Below, piece by piece: positions 18,372 through 26,498 of a DNA stretch of 64,000 nucleotides. Below the pieces are notes generated by a model that searched no databases, was not told the origin of the DNA, and saw only the letters and a list, made by a program, of their open reading frames with translations. Origin of the DNA: an uncultured SAR86 cluster bacterium (GTDB taxonomy: Bacteria; Pseudomonadota; Gammaproteobacteria; Magnimaribacterales; D2472); NCBI GenBank assembly GCA_902511575.1, contig CABXFU010000005.1:59060-123059 (forward strand), given 5' to 3'. The translations under genes and the position numbers were made by a program. Each line of letters opens with the position of its first letter. Within the stretch, counting starts at the first letter, position 1.

Positions 18372-18391
18372 ATTACTCAGGTATTGATAAT
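18360..18391 (+). promoter_or_regulatory. iscR promoter with overlapping type-1 IscR binding site
   Basis: Bases 18360-18384 match 23 of 25 positions of the type-1 (cluster-bound) IscR site consensus as I recall it (ATASYYGACTRWWWYAGTCRRSTAT). Inside it lies TTGACT (18364-18369), a good -35 box, and GATAAT (18386-18391) follows after 16 bases. Holo-IscR bound here would block RNA polymerase, the known negative feedback on isc. The predicted transcription start is within a few bases of the iscR ATG at 18398. Confidence 0.82.
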
Positions 18392-18396
18392 ACCTG
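18378..18396 (+). repeat. Perfect 8-bp inverted repeat over the iscR -10 box
   Basis: CAGGTATT (18378-18385) and AATACCTG (18389-18396) are exact reverse complements around GAT. The element overlaps the right end of the IscR site and the whole -10 box and ends one base before the iscR ATG. It could be a second operator, or a hairpin in read-through transcripts from purC. Confidence 0.7.
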
Positions 18397-18397
18397 C

Positions 18398-18838
18398 ATG
18401 AATTTCACAACTAAAAGTCGATATGCTGTTAATGCATTAGCAGACTTAGAATATCTCTCCAATGATGAGAGTCCAGTTTCTTTAAAAGATATAGCTATTA
18501 GGCAGGATATAGATTTAACTTATCTTGAGCAGTTATTTAGAAAGTTAAGAATCGCCGGTATTGTTAAAAGTGTTCGTGGAAGAAATGGAGGATACGTGTA
18601 TGCCTCTCATCCCCATGAGATAAGCATTAAACATATCATGGATGCTGTTGAAGAAAATTTAGATGCAACAAATTGTGCAGGCACTTCTTCTTGCCACGCA
18701 GGACAACAATGCAATTCTCACAAATTATGGGATGATTTAAATGGGGTTGTTGATGAATTTTTAAGCGATATTTCTATTGCAGATCTTGCAGAAAAGCCAA
18801 GAGACCCCCATATACCTCTAAAGGAAATTAAATCATGA
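18398..18838 (+). CDS. iscR: Fe-S cluster regulator IscR
   Basis: A 146-residue Rrf2-family repressor that senses [2Fe-2S] status and controls the isc operon. It has an N-terminal winged helix ([13 protein letters not shown], with recognition region [23 protein letters not shown]) and the cluster-binding motif C-x5-C-x5-C-x2-H ([17 protein letters not shown]), matching the Escherichia coli ligand spacing. No ribosome binding site precedes the ATG, and the promoter -10 ends only six bases upstream of it, so the message is probably leaderless. The stop overlaps the iscS start (ATGA). Confidence 0.96.
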   Translation: MNFTTKSRYAVNALADLEYLSNDESPVSLKDIAIRQDIDLTYLEQLFRKLRIAGIVKSVRGRNGGYVYASHPHEISIKHIMDAVEENLDATNCAGTSSCHAGQQCNSHKLWDDLNGVVDEFLSDISIADLAEKPRDPHIPLKEIKS

Positions 18839-20061
18839 GCAACGAAATCAATTTACCAATCTATATGGATTATGCCTCTACAACTCCAGTAGATCCCCGT
18901 GTTGCGAAAAAAATATCTGATCATCTTACATTAGATGGAAATTTTGGAAATCCTGCTTCACGTTCACATAAGTTTGGCTGGAAAGCCGAAGAGGCAGTCG
19001 AAGAGGCTAGATCTCATGTAGCTAATTTAGTGAATTGTGATCCGAGGGAAATTGTTTGGACTTCTGGAGCTACAGAAGCAGATAATTTAGCAATCAAAGG
19101 CATCGCCAATTTTTATCAAATGAATGGCAAGCATATTATTACCTCCAAAATAGAACATAAAGCTGTTCTAGATCCATGCAGGCAACTAGAAAGAGATGGT
19201 TTCGAAGTTACCTATTTAGAGCCAAATGAGGGTGGCTTGATTACACCTGAAGCTGTATTAAATGCAATCAGGGAGGACACCATCCTGATTTCAATTATGC
19301 ATATTAATAATGAATTAGGCACTATTAATGATCTTGGCGGTATTGGGAAGATTGCTCGTGAAAATGGAATTTTTTTTCATGTAGATGCGGCTCAAAGCAC
19401 TGGTAAAATTGCTATCGATCTAAGTTCTCTTCCAGTGGATTTGATGTCATTTTCAGCTCATAAAACATATGGACCTAAAGGGATAGGAGCCTTGTTTGTT
19501 CGAAGAAAGCCTCGAGTAAGAATTGAAGCTCAAATTCATGGAGGTGGCCATGAAAGAGGAATGAGATCTGGAACACTTCCAACACATCAAATAGTTGGAA
19601 TGGGCGAAGCTTTTAGAATTGCAAAAGAAGAAATGGATAATGATAAGATAAAAATTCAATCTCTTCATGACAAATTCTATGACTCTATTTCAAAAATTGA
19701 AGAAATATATGTAAATGGAGACACTGACAATAAAGTAAATAATATTCTTAACATTAGCTTTGCTTATGTGGAAGGAGAGTCATTAATTATGGCTTTGAAA
19801 GATATTGCTGTTTCCTCAGGATCAGCTTGTACTTCTGCTAGTTTAGAGCCATCCTATGTCTTAAGAGCACTTGGAAGAAAAGACGAGCTTGCATCTAGTT
19901 CTATACGCTTTTCATTTGGAAGATTTACCACTGAGGAAGATGTGGATTACACATTAACTTTAATCAACCATGCTGTTGATAGACTTAGAGAGCTATCTCC
20001 GTTATGGGAAATGTATCTAGACGGAATTGACCTAGATACAGTAGATTGGCAAACCCACTAA
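18835..20061 (+). CDS. iscS: Cysteine desulfurase IscS
   Basis: A 408-residue PLP enzyme that removes sulfur from cysteine and passes it as a persulfide to IscU and other acceptors. Visible are the [15 protein letters not shown]-terminus, the [11 protein letters not shown] loop, [11 protein letters not shown] (PLP aspartate), [12 protein letters not shown] (Schiff-base lysine) and the mobile loop [17 protein letters not shown] with the catalytic cysteine. The C-terminus ends LDTVDWQTH, similar to the usual IscU-binding tail. It is the second gene of the isc operon, translationally coupled to iscR. Confidence 0.98.
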   Translation: MSNEINLPIYMDYASTTPVDPRVAKKISDHLTLDGNFGNPASRSHKFGWKAEEAVEEARSHVANLVNCDPREIVWTSGATEADNLAIKGIANFYQMNGKHIITSKIEHKAVLDPCRQLERDGFEVTYLEPNEGGLITPEAVLNAIREDTILISIMHINNELGTINDLGGIGKIARENGIFFHVDAAQSTGKIAIDLSSLPVDLMSFSAHKTYGPKGIGALFVRRKPRVRIEAQIHGGGHERGMRSGTLPTHQIVGMGEAFRIAKEEMDNDKIKIQSLHDKFYDSISKIEEIYVNGDTDNKVNNILNISFAYVEGESLIMALKDIAVSSGSACTSASLEPSYVLRALGRKDELASSSIRFSFGRFTTEEDVDYTLTLINHAVDRLRELSPLWEMYLDGIDLDTVDWQTH

Positions 20062-20077
20062 ATATTGGGAGGTATTT

Positions 20078-20482
20078 ATGGCATATAGTAAAAAAGTTGT
20101 AGACAAATTTGAGAATACTATCAATGAGCCCGCAAAATATAATGTTGGAAGATTTGATCCAAAAGAGATGAATGTAGGTACTGGGATGGTCGGAGCTCCT
20201 GCATGCGGTGATGTGATGAAACTTCAGATCAAATGTGAGAGCAAAGGAAATACTCATATTATTAAGGATGTTAAGTTCAAGACTTATGGTTGTGGCTCTG
20301 CAATCGCTTCATCTAGTGAATTGGTTGAGATGTTGATTGGAAAAACTCTTGAGGAAGCCAAAGAAATTAAAAATATTGATATTGTTGAAGCTCTTGAGTT
20401 GCCTCCCATAAAAATCCATTGCTCAGTATTGGCAGAAGATTCCATAAAACAAGCAATAGAAGACTACGAACAGAAACAATAA
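20078..20482 (+). CDS. iscU: Fe-S scaffold protein IscU
   Basis: A 134-residue scaffold on which [2Fe-2S] clusters are built. The three cluster cysteines (C43 in GAPACGD, C72 in YGCGSA, C115 in KIHCS) and the aspartate after the first (D45) are present. The HscA-recognition motif is kept as LPPIK (108-112), although no hscA or hscB gene is in the operon. A GGGAGG ribosome binding site lies before the ATG. The N-terminus is about six residues longer than in Escherichia coli. Confidence 0.97.
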   Translation: MAYSKKVVDKFENTINEPAKYNVGRFDPKEMNVGTGMVGAPACGDVMKLQIKCESKGNTHIIKDVKFKTYGCGSAIASSSELVEMLIGKTLEEAKEIKNIDIVEALELPPIKIHCSVLAEDSIKQAIEDYEQKQ

Positions 20483-20488
20483 TTAGTT

Positions 20489-20836
20489 ATGGAAACATTC
20501 TCTCCCCAAGAGCTTAAATTTTCTGAAAAGGCATTATTGCATTTTGCTTCTAGTCTCAAGAATAATGGTAAAAGTGATGGGGTAAGAATTGGTGTAAGAA
20601 AAGCTGGATGCTCTGGATTTGAATACTTTTTTGAGTTTGTTGAAACAAAACTAGTTGACGCCAATGACTTTATTTTTGATGAAGGTGATTGCAAGATCTA
20701 TGTTGATAAAGAAAGTTTGAATTACCTTAAGGGTAGTTTGGTTGATTATTCTGAAGATGGCCTTAATCAAGGAATTAAATTTCATAATCCAAATGCCAAA
20801 GCGGTCTGTGGCTGCGGCGAAAGCTTCACCATTTAA
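20489..20836 (+). CDS. iscA: A-type Fe-S carrier IscA
   Basis: A 115-residue A-type carrier that transfers or matures Fe-S clusters. The three conserved cysteines are present in the family pattern: one in RKAGCSGFEY (about residue 41) and two in AVCGCGESF near the C-terminus. It is named IscA by position between iscU and fdx; ErpA-like and SufA-like members cannot be separated by eye. The stop is immediately followed by the fdx start, so nothing lies in the usual hscBA position. Confidence 0.93.
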   Translation: METFSPQELKFSEKALLHFASSLKNNGKSDGVRIGVRKAGCSGFEYFFEFVETKLVDANDFIFDEGDCKIYVDKESLNYLKGSLVDYSEDGLNQGIKFHNPNAKAVCGCGESFTI

Positions 20837-21175
20837 ATGGCTCATATAAAATTATTACCTCATTTTGAGTTATGTCCTGATGGAGCTGAATTTGAAACTC
20901 TTAAAGATGAATCTATCTGTGAAGCTGCCTTACGATCAGGCATTAAAATTGAACATGCATGCGAAATGTCATGCGCATGCACTACCTGTCATATTATTGT
21001 TCGAGATGGATTTGATGACCTGAATGAGGCATCAGAGGATGAAGAAGATCTACTTGATAAAGCTTGGGGACTTGAGCCAAACTCTCGTTTAAGCTGCCAA
21101 ACTATTCCAGAAAGGGGTAATTTTACAGTTGAATTACCAAAATATACTATTAATCAAGTCTCAGAGGACCATTGA
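20837..21175 (+). CDS. fdx: Isc-type [2Fe-2S] ferredoxin
   Basis: A 112-residue adrenodoxin-type ferredoxin that supplies electrons for cluster assembly on IscU. The cysteines C42, C48, C51 (HACEMSCACTTC) and C87 (RLSCQT) fall at the same positions as in Escherichia coli Fdx. The acidic segment 64-74 (EASEDEEDLLD) is the likely partner-binding helix. The start follows the iscA stop directly and the stop overlaps the iscX ATG (TGATG). Confidence 0.97.
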   Translation: MAHIKLLPHFELCPDGAEFETLKDESICEAALRSGIKIEHACEMSCACTTCHIIVRDGFDDLNEASEDEEDLLDKAWGLEPNSRLSCQTIPERGNFTVELPKYTINQVSEDH

Positions 21176-21375
21176 TGAAGATTAAATGGTCAGATATTCT
21201 AGAAATTGCTATAAATCTTACTGAAGCTCATCCAGAAATTGACCCTCAGTGGATAAGCTTTCCAGACTTGCATCACAAGATTTGCAACTTAAAGAACTTT
21301 GAAGATGATCCGCAAAATTCTAATGAAAAAATTCTCGAAGCAATTCAAATGGCATGGATGGATGAATCAGACTAA
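21175..21375 (+). CDS. iscX: IscX
   Basis: A 66-residue acidic protein, identical in length to Escherichia coli IscX. It binds IscS and iron and is thought to modulate the rate of sulfur transfer. It contains the expected WSDILEIAINL, DPQWISFPDLH and QMAWMDE segments. I place the start at the ATG of the TGATG overlap with fdx; a TTG one codon upstream is possible but less likely. It closes the isc operon; ndk follows with its own apparent -10 box. Confidence 0.95.
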   Translation: MKIKWSDILEIAINLTEAHPEIDPQWISFPDLHHKICNLKNFEDDPQNSNEKILEAIQMAWMDESD

Positions 21376-21381
21376 GTCACC

Positions 21382-21403
21382 TATAATGTCGCAAATTTAG
21401 GAG
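21382..21403 (+). promoter_or_regulatory. Candidate ndk -10 box and strong ribosome binding site
   Basis: A perfect TATAAT lies at 21382-21387, with only a weak -35 (TGGATG, 21359-21364, spacer 17). AGGAG at 21399-21403 sets the ndk start at 21411. This would allow ndk and the genes after it to be expressed independently of the isc operon. Confidence 0.45.
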
Positions 21404-21410
21404 CAACCTT

Positions 21411-21830
21411 ATGACAATACAACGAACACTTTCAATTATTAAACCTGATGCAACATCTAAAAATATTATTGGAAAAATAATAGATCGATTTGAAGAAAAT
21501 GGACTGAAAGTGGTAGCAGGTAAATTAATACATATGGATCAAGCCAAAGCTGCTGGTTTTTATGCTGAGCATGAGGGAAGACCTTTTTTTCCTAACCTTG
21601 TTGAATATATGACATCTGCTCCAGTATTTGTTCAAGTTCTTGAGGGAGAAAATGCTGTTTTAAAAAATAGAGAGTTAATGGGCGCCACAAATCCAAGTGA
21701 GGCAGATCCTGGAACGATTAGAGCAGACTTTGCAGAAACAATTGATGCAAATGCTGTTCATGGTTCTGATTCATCTGATAGCGCAGCAAGAGAAATCTCC
21801 TATTTTTTTGATGATAGCGAAATCTTTTAA
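21411..21830 (+). CDS. ndk: Nucleoside diphosphate kinase
   Basis: A 139-residue enzyme that equilibrates nucleoside di- and triphosphates by a phosphohistidine intermediate. The catalytic histidine is in the signature [12 protein letters not shown], and TLSIIKPDA opens the protein. It begins the block ndk-rlmN-rodZ-ispG-hisS-yfgM-bamB-der, conserved in order with Escherichia coli apart from missing members. The ATG is preceded by AGGAG. Confidence 0.98.
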   Translation: MTIQRTLSIIKPDATSKNIIGKIIDRFEENGLKVVAGKLIHMDQAKAAGFYAEHEGRPFFPNLVEYMTSAPVFVQVLEGENAVLKNRELMGATNPSEADPGTIRADFAETIDANAVHGSDSSDSAAREISYFFDDSEIF

Positions 21831-21834
21831 TTGA

Positions 21835-22929
21835 GTGTATAAAGAAAAGATTAATTTACTAGGATTCTCACATGAATCACTGGTAGATTTTTTTCAATCA
21901 ATAGACCAACCAAGTTTTAGAGCTCCTCAATTGATGAAATGGGTTCATCAACGGGGAATTATAGATTTTATGTTAATGACTGATTTTAGTCTTGCATTAA
22001 GAAATCAACTTTCTGAAATTGCTGAAGTCAAACCTCCTGCAGTAGAGGAATGTTTGCTATCCCCGGAGGGGACAAAGAAGTATTTAATTAAATTAGATTC
22101 GGGTTCAATGATCGAAATGGTCAAGATTCCAGAAAAAAAAAGAATGACTCTATGCATATCTTCTCAAGCGGGATGCGCCTTGCAATGCACTTTCTGCGCG
22201 ACAGGTGCACAGGGTTTTGAAAGGAATTTATCCAATGCTGAAATCATAGGTCAGTTATGGCTAGCTAATTTTCATGATGAATCTAGTACACCTATTTCAA
22301 ATGTTGTATTTATGGGAATGGGCGAACCTCTTCTTAATATTGAGCCAGTGATGACTTCTATAAGTTTAATGCAGCATCAGAATGCATACGGACTTTCTAA
22401 AAGAAGGATAACCCTAAGCACATCAGGCATAGTACCGGAAATTAACAAGCTTGCAGATAAAACTGATGTCTCATTAGCAATCTCTTTACATGCTGCAAAC
22501 AATATTCTGAGAGACGAAATAGTCCCAATAAATAAAAAATATCCATTAGAAGACTTATTGGATGCTTGCAAGAACTATTTAAAAACTCAGAGCAAACGTA
22601 AAACAATAACAATTGAATACATTCTAATAGATGGTGTAAATGATTCATTGAATCATGCAAAAGATTTAGTCAAAATTCTTAATGGTCTATCTTGCAAAAT
22701 AAATCTAATACCCTTTAATCCCTTTGATGGATGTGATTATCTTAGGTCTCAAGAAAGCACTATTTATGAATTTAAAGATTTTCTGATTAAAAAAGGTTTA
22801 ATTACAACCCTTAGAATAACAAGAGGAGATGCTATCGATGGTGCTTGCGGACAACTTGTTGGCAAGCTTACCAAAAGCGTTAAAGGTAAAAATAAAAAAA
22901 ATTCAATTAACCTCATTAATACTTCATGA
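21835..22929 (+). CDS. rlmN: 23S rRNA/tRNA adenine-C2 methyltransferase RlmN
   Basis: A 364-residue radical-SAM enzyme that methylates C2 of A2503 in 23S rRNA and A37 in some tRNAs. The radical-SAM cluster motif is CALQCTFC (C-x3-C-x2-C, about residue 113). The second catalytic cysteine sits near the C-terminus in DGACGQLVG. It has a GTG start four bases after ndk and a stop overlapping rodZ (ATGA). It depends on a [4Fe-4S] cluster made by the neighbouring Isc system. Confidence 0.96.
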   Translation: MYKEKINLLGFSHESLVDFFQSIDQPSFRAPQLMKWVHQRGIIDFMLMTDFSLALRNQLSEIAEVKPPAVEECLLSPEGTKKYLIKLDSGSMIEMVKIPEKKRMTLCISSQAGCALQCTFCATGAQGFERNLSNAEIIGQLWLANFHDESSTPISNVVFMGMGEPLLNIEPVMTSISLMQHQNAYGLSKRRITLSTSGIVPEINKLADKTDVSLAISLHAANNILRDEIVPINKKYPLEDLLDACKNYLKTQSKRKTITIEYILIDGVNDSLNHAKDLVKILNGLSCKINLIPFNPFDGCDYLRSQESTIYEFKDFLIKKGLITTLRITRGDAIDGACGQLVGKLTKSVKGKNKKNSINLINTS

Positions 22930-23498
22930 GCCTGAAATCAGCACATACAGGTAAGATTGGGAAAGCCTTTATCAATGCTCGCAGGCTTCGTTCAATGAGC
23001 CAAGAAGAGGCCGCAAGCACAGCCTTAATTAACATTAATTTCATAAAGGCCATTGAATCAGGCGATTATGCAATTTTTCCAGCAAGGATGTTTGCAGTTC
23101 AATATTTTGAAAAATATGCAAAATTCCTTAATTTGGAGATTAATTTTTTTGATATTTATAATGCTGAGGTAGTTGCTGCTGCGGAGGAAGAGCATGACCT
23201 TGATATATCCAAGGATTCACCTGTTAACAAAAATATTATTTTTATAATTTTTATATCTTTTGTTTTTTTAATCTCATTAATTTTCCTTTTTCAAGATAAT
23301 AATAAGAATCACGAAGCTGTAGAGATAAAATTAGTAAAAACTTCCAGCAACTTAGAAGGTTTTACAATAGATACTGAGTCAAGCTTTGATAATGATATTA
23401 ATGAATTGCATCACGAAATTAATAAATTTTTTATACAAGATAAACTTGATTCAATCCAGCTTGATGTTACTGTTGATTCATCGGAATCAGAAGCATGA
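22926..23498 (+). CDS. rodZ: RodZ-like HTH membrane protein, short form
   Basis: A 190-residue protein with an N-terminal helix-turn-helix of the RodZ type (about 8-75, RRLRSMSQEEAASTALININFIKAIESGDY), which in RodZ binds MreB. A single membrane segment follows (about 100-122, very Ile/Phe-rich), then a periplasmic tail of about 65 residues. Escherichia coli RodZ is about 340 residues with a beta-rich C-terminal domain that is missing here. The call rests on the HTH-TM layout and the rlmN-rodZ-ispG position; the usual neighbour pilF/pilW is absent. Both ends overlap the neighbours by four bases. Confidence 0.78.
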   Translation: MSLKSAHTGKIGKAFINARRLRSMSQEEAASTALININFIKAIESGDYAIFPARMFAVQYFEKYAKFLNLEINFFDIYNAEVVAAAEEEHDLDISKDSPVNKNIIFIIFISFVFLISLIFLFQDNNKNHEAVEIKLVKTSSNLEGFTIDTESSFDNDINELHHEINKFFIQDKLDSIQLDVTVDSSESEA

Positions 23499-24592
23499 AT
23501 AATTCCTGGATAGAAAGAAAGAAAACCAATCCTATATTTGTAGGTAGCGTGGGAGTAGGTGGTGATCATCCTATATCAATTCAATCTATGACGAACACCA
23601 ATACGGCTGATATTCAAGCTACTGTTAGTCAAATTGAGGAATTGCAATCAGCTGGAGCTGATATCGTTAGGGTCTCAGTCCCTGACAAAGATTGTGCAAA
23701 TGCATTTAAATCTATCAAAGACTTAGTTTCAATTCCACTGGTTGCAGACATTCATTTTGATTATAAAATTGCTTTGCTTGTTGCAGATTCTGCGGATTGT
23801 CTTAGGATTAATCCAGGCAATATTGGAAAAGAAAATAAGGTTCAAGAAATTATTCAGGCCGCTAAAGACAATAATATCCCAATAAGAATTGGTGTGAACG
23901 CTGGTTCGTTGGAGAAAGATCTCCAAAAAAAATATGGAGAGCCTAATTCAGATGCTTTAGTTGAATCAGCGCTGAGGCATGTAGATATTTTAGATAGATA
24001 TAATTTCTCCAATTTTAAACTAAGCTTAAAAGCCTCAAATATTCAAATGACCGTTGATAGTTATAGAAAGTTTTCTAAATTACTTGATCAGCCATTGCAT
24101 CTAGGCATTACAGAGTCTGGAAGTTACAGAGCTGGCTCGGTCAAGTCATCTATTGGTTTAGGCATGCTTTTATCTGAAGGCATAGGTGACACAATTAGAG
24201 TTTCACTTGCATCAGATCCAGTGGATGAAGTGAAGATTGGCTGGGATATTTTAAAAAGTCTAAATTTGAGAAGTCGAGGCATTAGAATAGTTGCATGCCC
24301 GAGTTGCTCTAGACAAAATTTTAATGTGATAGAGGTAGTCAATGAACTTGAAACTAGATTTGAGGGAATTTCTGAGGATTTAGAAGTAGCAATTATTGGT
24401 TGCTATGTTAATGGTCCAGGTGAGTCTAAGGCAGCTGATGTCGGACTAACCGGCGGCCCAAGTAACTTACTTTATGTGAATGGCACTCCTTCAAAAAAAG
24501 TCTCTAATGAGAAACTTGTTGATACAATAGAAGAGCAAGTAAAAGAACAACTCCAAAAGAAAAATTCTTTAGACATAATTGCAAAAGGTTAA
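23495..24592 (+). CDS. ispG: 4-hydroxy-3-methylbut-2-enyl diphosphate synthase
   Basis: A 365-residue [4Fe-4S] enzyme (GcpE) of the non-mevalonate isoprenoid pathway. It converts MEcPP to HMBPP, the substrate of IspH encoded at 55.8 kb. The start of the barrel (PISIQSMTNTNTADI) and the C-terminal cluster cysteines in CPSCSRQNF and GCYVNGPGES are present. The length is standard. It overlaps rodZ by four bases and is followed by hisS after three. Confidence 0.97.
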   Translation: MNNSWIERKKTNPIFVGSVGVGGDHPISIQSMTNTNTADIQATVSQIEELQSAGADIVRVSVPDKDCANAFKSIKDLVSIPLVADIHFDYKIALLVADSADCLRINPGNIGKENKVQEIIQAAKDNNIPIRIGVNAGSLEKDLQKKYGEPNSDALVESALRHVDILDRYNFSNFKLSLKASNIQMTVDSYRKFSKLLDQPLHLGITESGSYRAGSVKSSIGLGMLLSEGIGDTIRVSLASDPVDEVKIGWDILKSLNLRSRGIRIVACPSCSRQNFNVIEVVNELETRFEGISEDLEVAIIGCYVNGPGESKAADVGLTGGPSNLLYVNGTPSKKVSNEKLVDTIEEQVKEQLQKKNSLDIIAKG

Positions 24593-24595
24593 AAA

Positions 24596-25840
24596 GTGAA
24601 GATTCAATCATTAAGAGGCATGCCTGATCTATTTCCTGAGGATTTAGAGAGATGGCATATTTTTGAATCAAAGCTTGCTAATATATTTCATTCTTTTGAT
24701 ACGCATGAAATTCGCACTCCATTGCTGGAGTCCACAGAGCTTTTTTCAAGGTCGGTTGGGAACTCATCTGATATTGTTAACAAAGAACTCTATTCATTTT
24801 TAGATCGTAATGAAGAAAGCATTAGTCTAAGACCAGAGGGTTCAGCGAGTGTGATAAGAGCAGTTATTCAAAAAAAACAAGAACAGGAAAAACATAAACT
24901 TTGGTATCAAGGACCAATGTTTAGATACGAGAGACCGCAAAAAGGAAGATTTAGGCAATTTCATCAAGTGGGAGTTGAATATCTTGGTTTTGAGGAAGGG
25001 ATTGCAGAATATGAGCTTATTAGCATGGTTTTGCAGATTAATAAATTAATTGGTATTTCAGACTATACAATTAAAATAAATCATCTTGGTGATAGGGATG
25101 CTAAGGAACTTTTTTGCGATTCGCTCGTTACTTTTTTAAAGCCACATATTAATGAATTAGATGAAAAAGATCAGGCGAGATTAAAATCCAATCCTTTGCG
25201 AGTTTTAGATTCTAAAGAAAAATCCACTCAGGAATTGCTAAAAGAAGGACCAAAATTTCAAGATTTTATTTCAGACGACTCTAAGATCTTCTTACAAAAT
25301 CTTGTAGATGCCTATAGCAATCAATGCGATATTCAAATTGATCAATCATTGGTACGAGGATTAGATTACTACACAGGCATTGTATTTGAAACTGTTTCAC
25401 AAAATCTTGGAGCGCAAGATGCTCTTCTTGGAGGGGGAAGATATGACAATCTTTCAAGGCAGCTTGGCGGAAAAGATATGCATGCCATAGGTTTTGCCAT
25501 AGGGGTTGAAAGAATAATAGAACTTCTTAATATTGAAAAAATAAAACAACCATTAAAAGTTGGATTTATTATTGCTGGAGAGCAGATTGACAAAAAAACA
25601 TATAAAATAGCCGATGATTTAAGAAGTGCGAATAATAGTATTATCCTTGATTCATTTTTAAGTGAGGGAAGTCTAAAATCTCAGCTCAGAAGGGCAAACA
25701 AAAATAATTGTAGCTATGCAATTATTATTGGAGAAGAAGAACTTAAAAATGATCAAGTAATATGGAAAGACCTAAGCGAAGGTGGTGGGCAAGAACTTCT
25801 TACCTCAAAAGAGGTCATAGACAAATATACTAATCTTTAG
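24596..25840 (+). CDS. hisS: Histidyl-tRNA synthetase
   Basis: A 414-residue class II synthetase. It shows the N-terminal RGMPDLFPE motif (HisRS normally RGxxD), motif 2 (WYQGPMFRYERPQKGRFRQFHQ), the histidine-specific RGLDYYTGIVFE, and motif 3 with GFAIGVERII, then an anticodon-binding domain. It has a GTG start three bases after ispG. AGGAGA before the yfgM start shows the operon continues. Confidence 0.98.
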   Translation: MKIQSLRGMPDLFPEDLERWHIFESKLANIFHSFDTHEIRTPLLESTELFSRSVGNSSDIVNKELYSFLDRNEESISLRPEGSASVIRAVIQKKQEQEKHKLWYQGPMFRYERPQKGRFRQFHQVGVEYLGFEEGIAEYELISMVLQINKLIGISDYTIKINHLGDRDAKELFCDSLVTFLKPHINELDEKDQARLKSNPLRVLDSKEKSTQELLKEGPKFQDFISDDSKIFLQNLVDAYSNQCDIQIDQSLVRGLDYYTGIVFETVSQNLGAQDALLGGGRYDNLSRQLGGKDMHAIGFAIGVERIIELLNIEKIKQPLKVGFIIAGEQIDKKTYKIADDLRSANNSIILDSFLSEGSLKSQLRRANKNNCSYAIIIGEEELKNDQVIWKDLSEGGGQELLTSKEVIDKYTNL

Positions 25841-25848
25841 GAGAGATC

Positions 25849-26493
25849 ATGGCAGAGTACAGTTCAGATGAAGAAAGATTTTCGGCTTTTGTTAATTTTT
25901 TTAAAGATCATCAAAATACCCTATTAATTGGTTTCTTGTTTCTTGCATCAATTCTTGTTTCTTCAATAAGTTATAAGTCATATAACACTTCTAAGAATTT
26001 AAAAGCAGCTGAGATATATGATGCTTGGTTTGTAAATCTTTCTGCTGATTCAGCAAGCGCATCAGATGACAAAGAAAATTTTAATAAGCTTCAAGAACAA
26101 TACTCTAATACTGGGCATGCTCAACTTGCAAGAATGATCAGAGGCTCATCTCTTGCCAGAGAAGGAGACCTTGACGCAGCATTAATTGACTTTAAAGAAC
26201 TGTTGGATGTATCTTCAGGATTTTTTGGAAATGACATGCTGAACTCAATTGCAAAGATAAATATTGCGAGAATTGAACTAAGTAAGGAGAACTATTCTAA
26301 TGCACTGAAGGTTTTAGAATCATTTAATTCAGAATCTGAGCATCCACTTGTATATGAGGTCAAAGGTGATGCTTTGGCTGGGCTCAAAAAGAATGACTTA
26401 GCTTTAGATCAGTATTCATTGGCTCTTGAGAATTCACAGAATGAATCGCAACAGTCTCTTTTAAAGATGAAGATAAATCAAATTAATAATTAG
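25849..26493 (+). CDS. yfgM: YfgM/AncA family membrane-anchored TPR protein
   Basis: A 214-residue inner-membrane protein with a short cytoplasmic N-terminus (SSDEERFSAFVNFFKDHQN), one membrane helix (about 24-42) and a periplasmic tetratricopeptide-like domain. YfgM is linked with PpiD and the SecYEG translocon as a periplasmic chaperone aid. It occupies the conserved slot hisS-yfgM-bamB-der. AGGAGA lies upstream of the ATG. Confidence 0.9.
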   Translation: MAEYSSDEERFSAFVNFFKDHQNTLLIGFLFLASILVSSISYKSYNTSKNLKAAEIYDAWFVNLSADSASASDDKENFNKLQEQYSNTGHAQLARMIRGSSLAREGDLDAALIDFKELLDVSSGFFGNDMLNSIAKINIARIELSKENYSNALKVLESFNSESEHPLVYEVKGDALAGLKKNDLALDQYSLALENSQNESQQSLLKMKINQINN

Positions 26494-26498
26494 TACTC

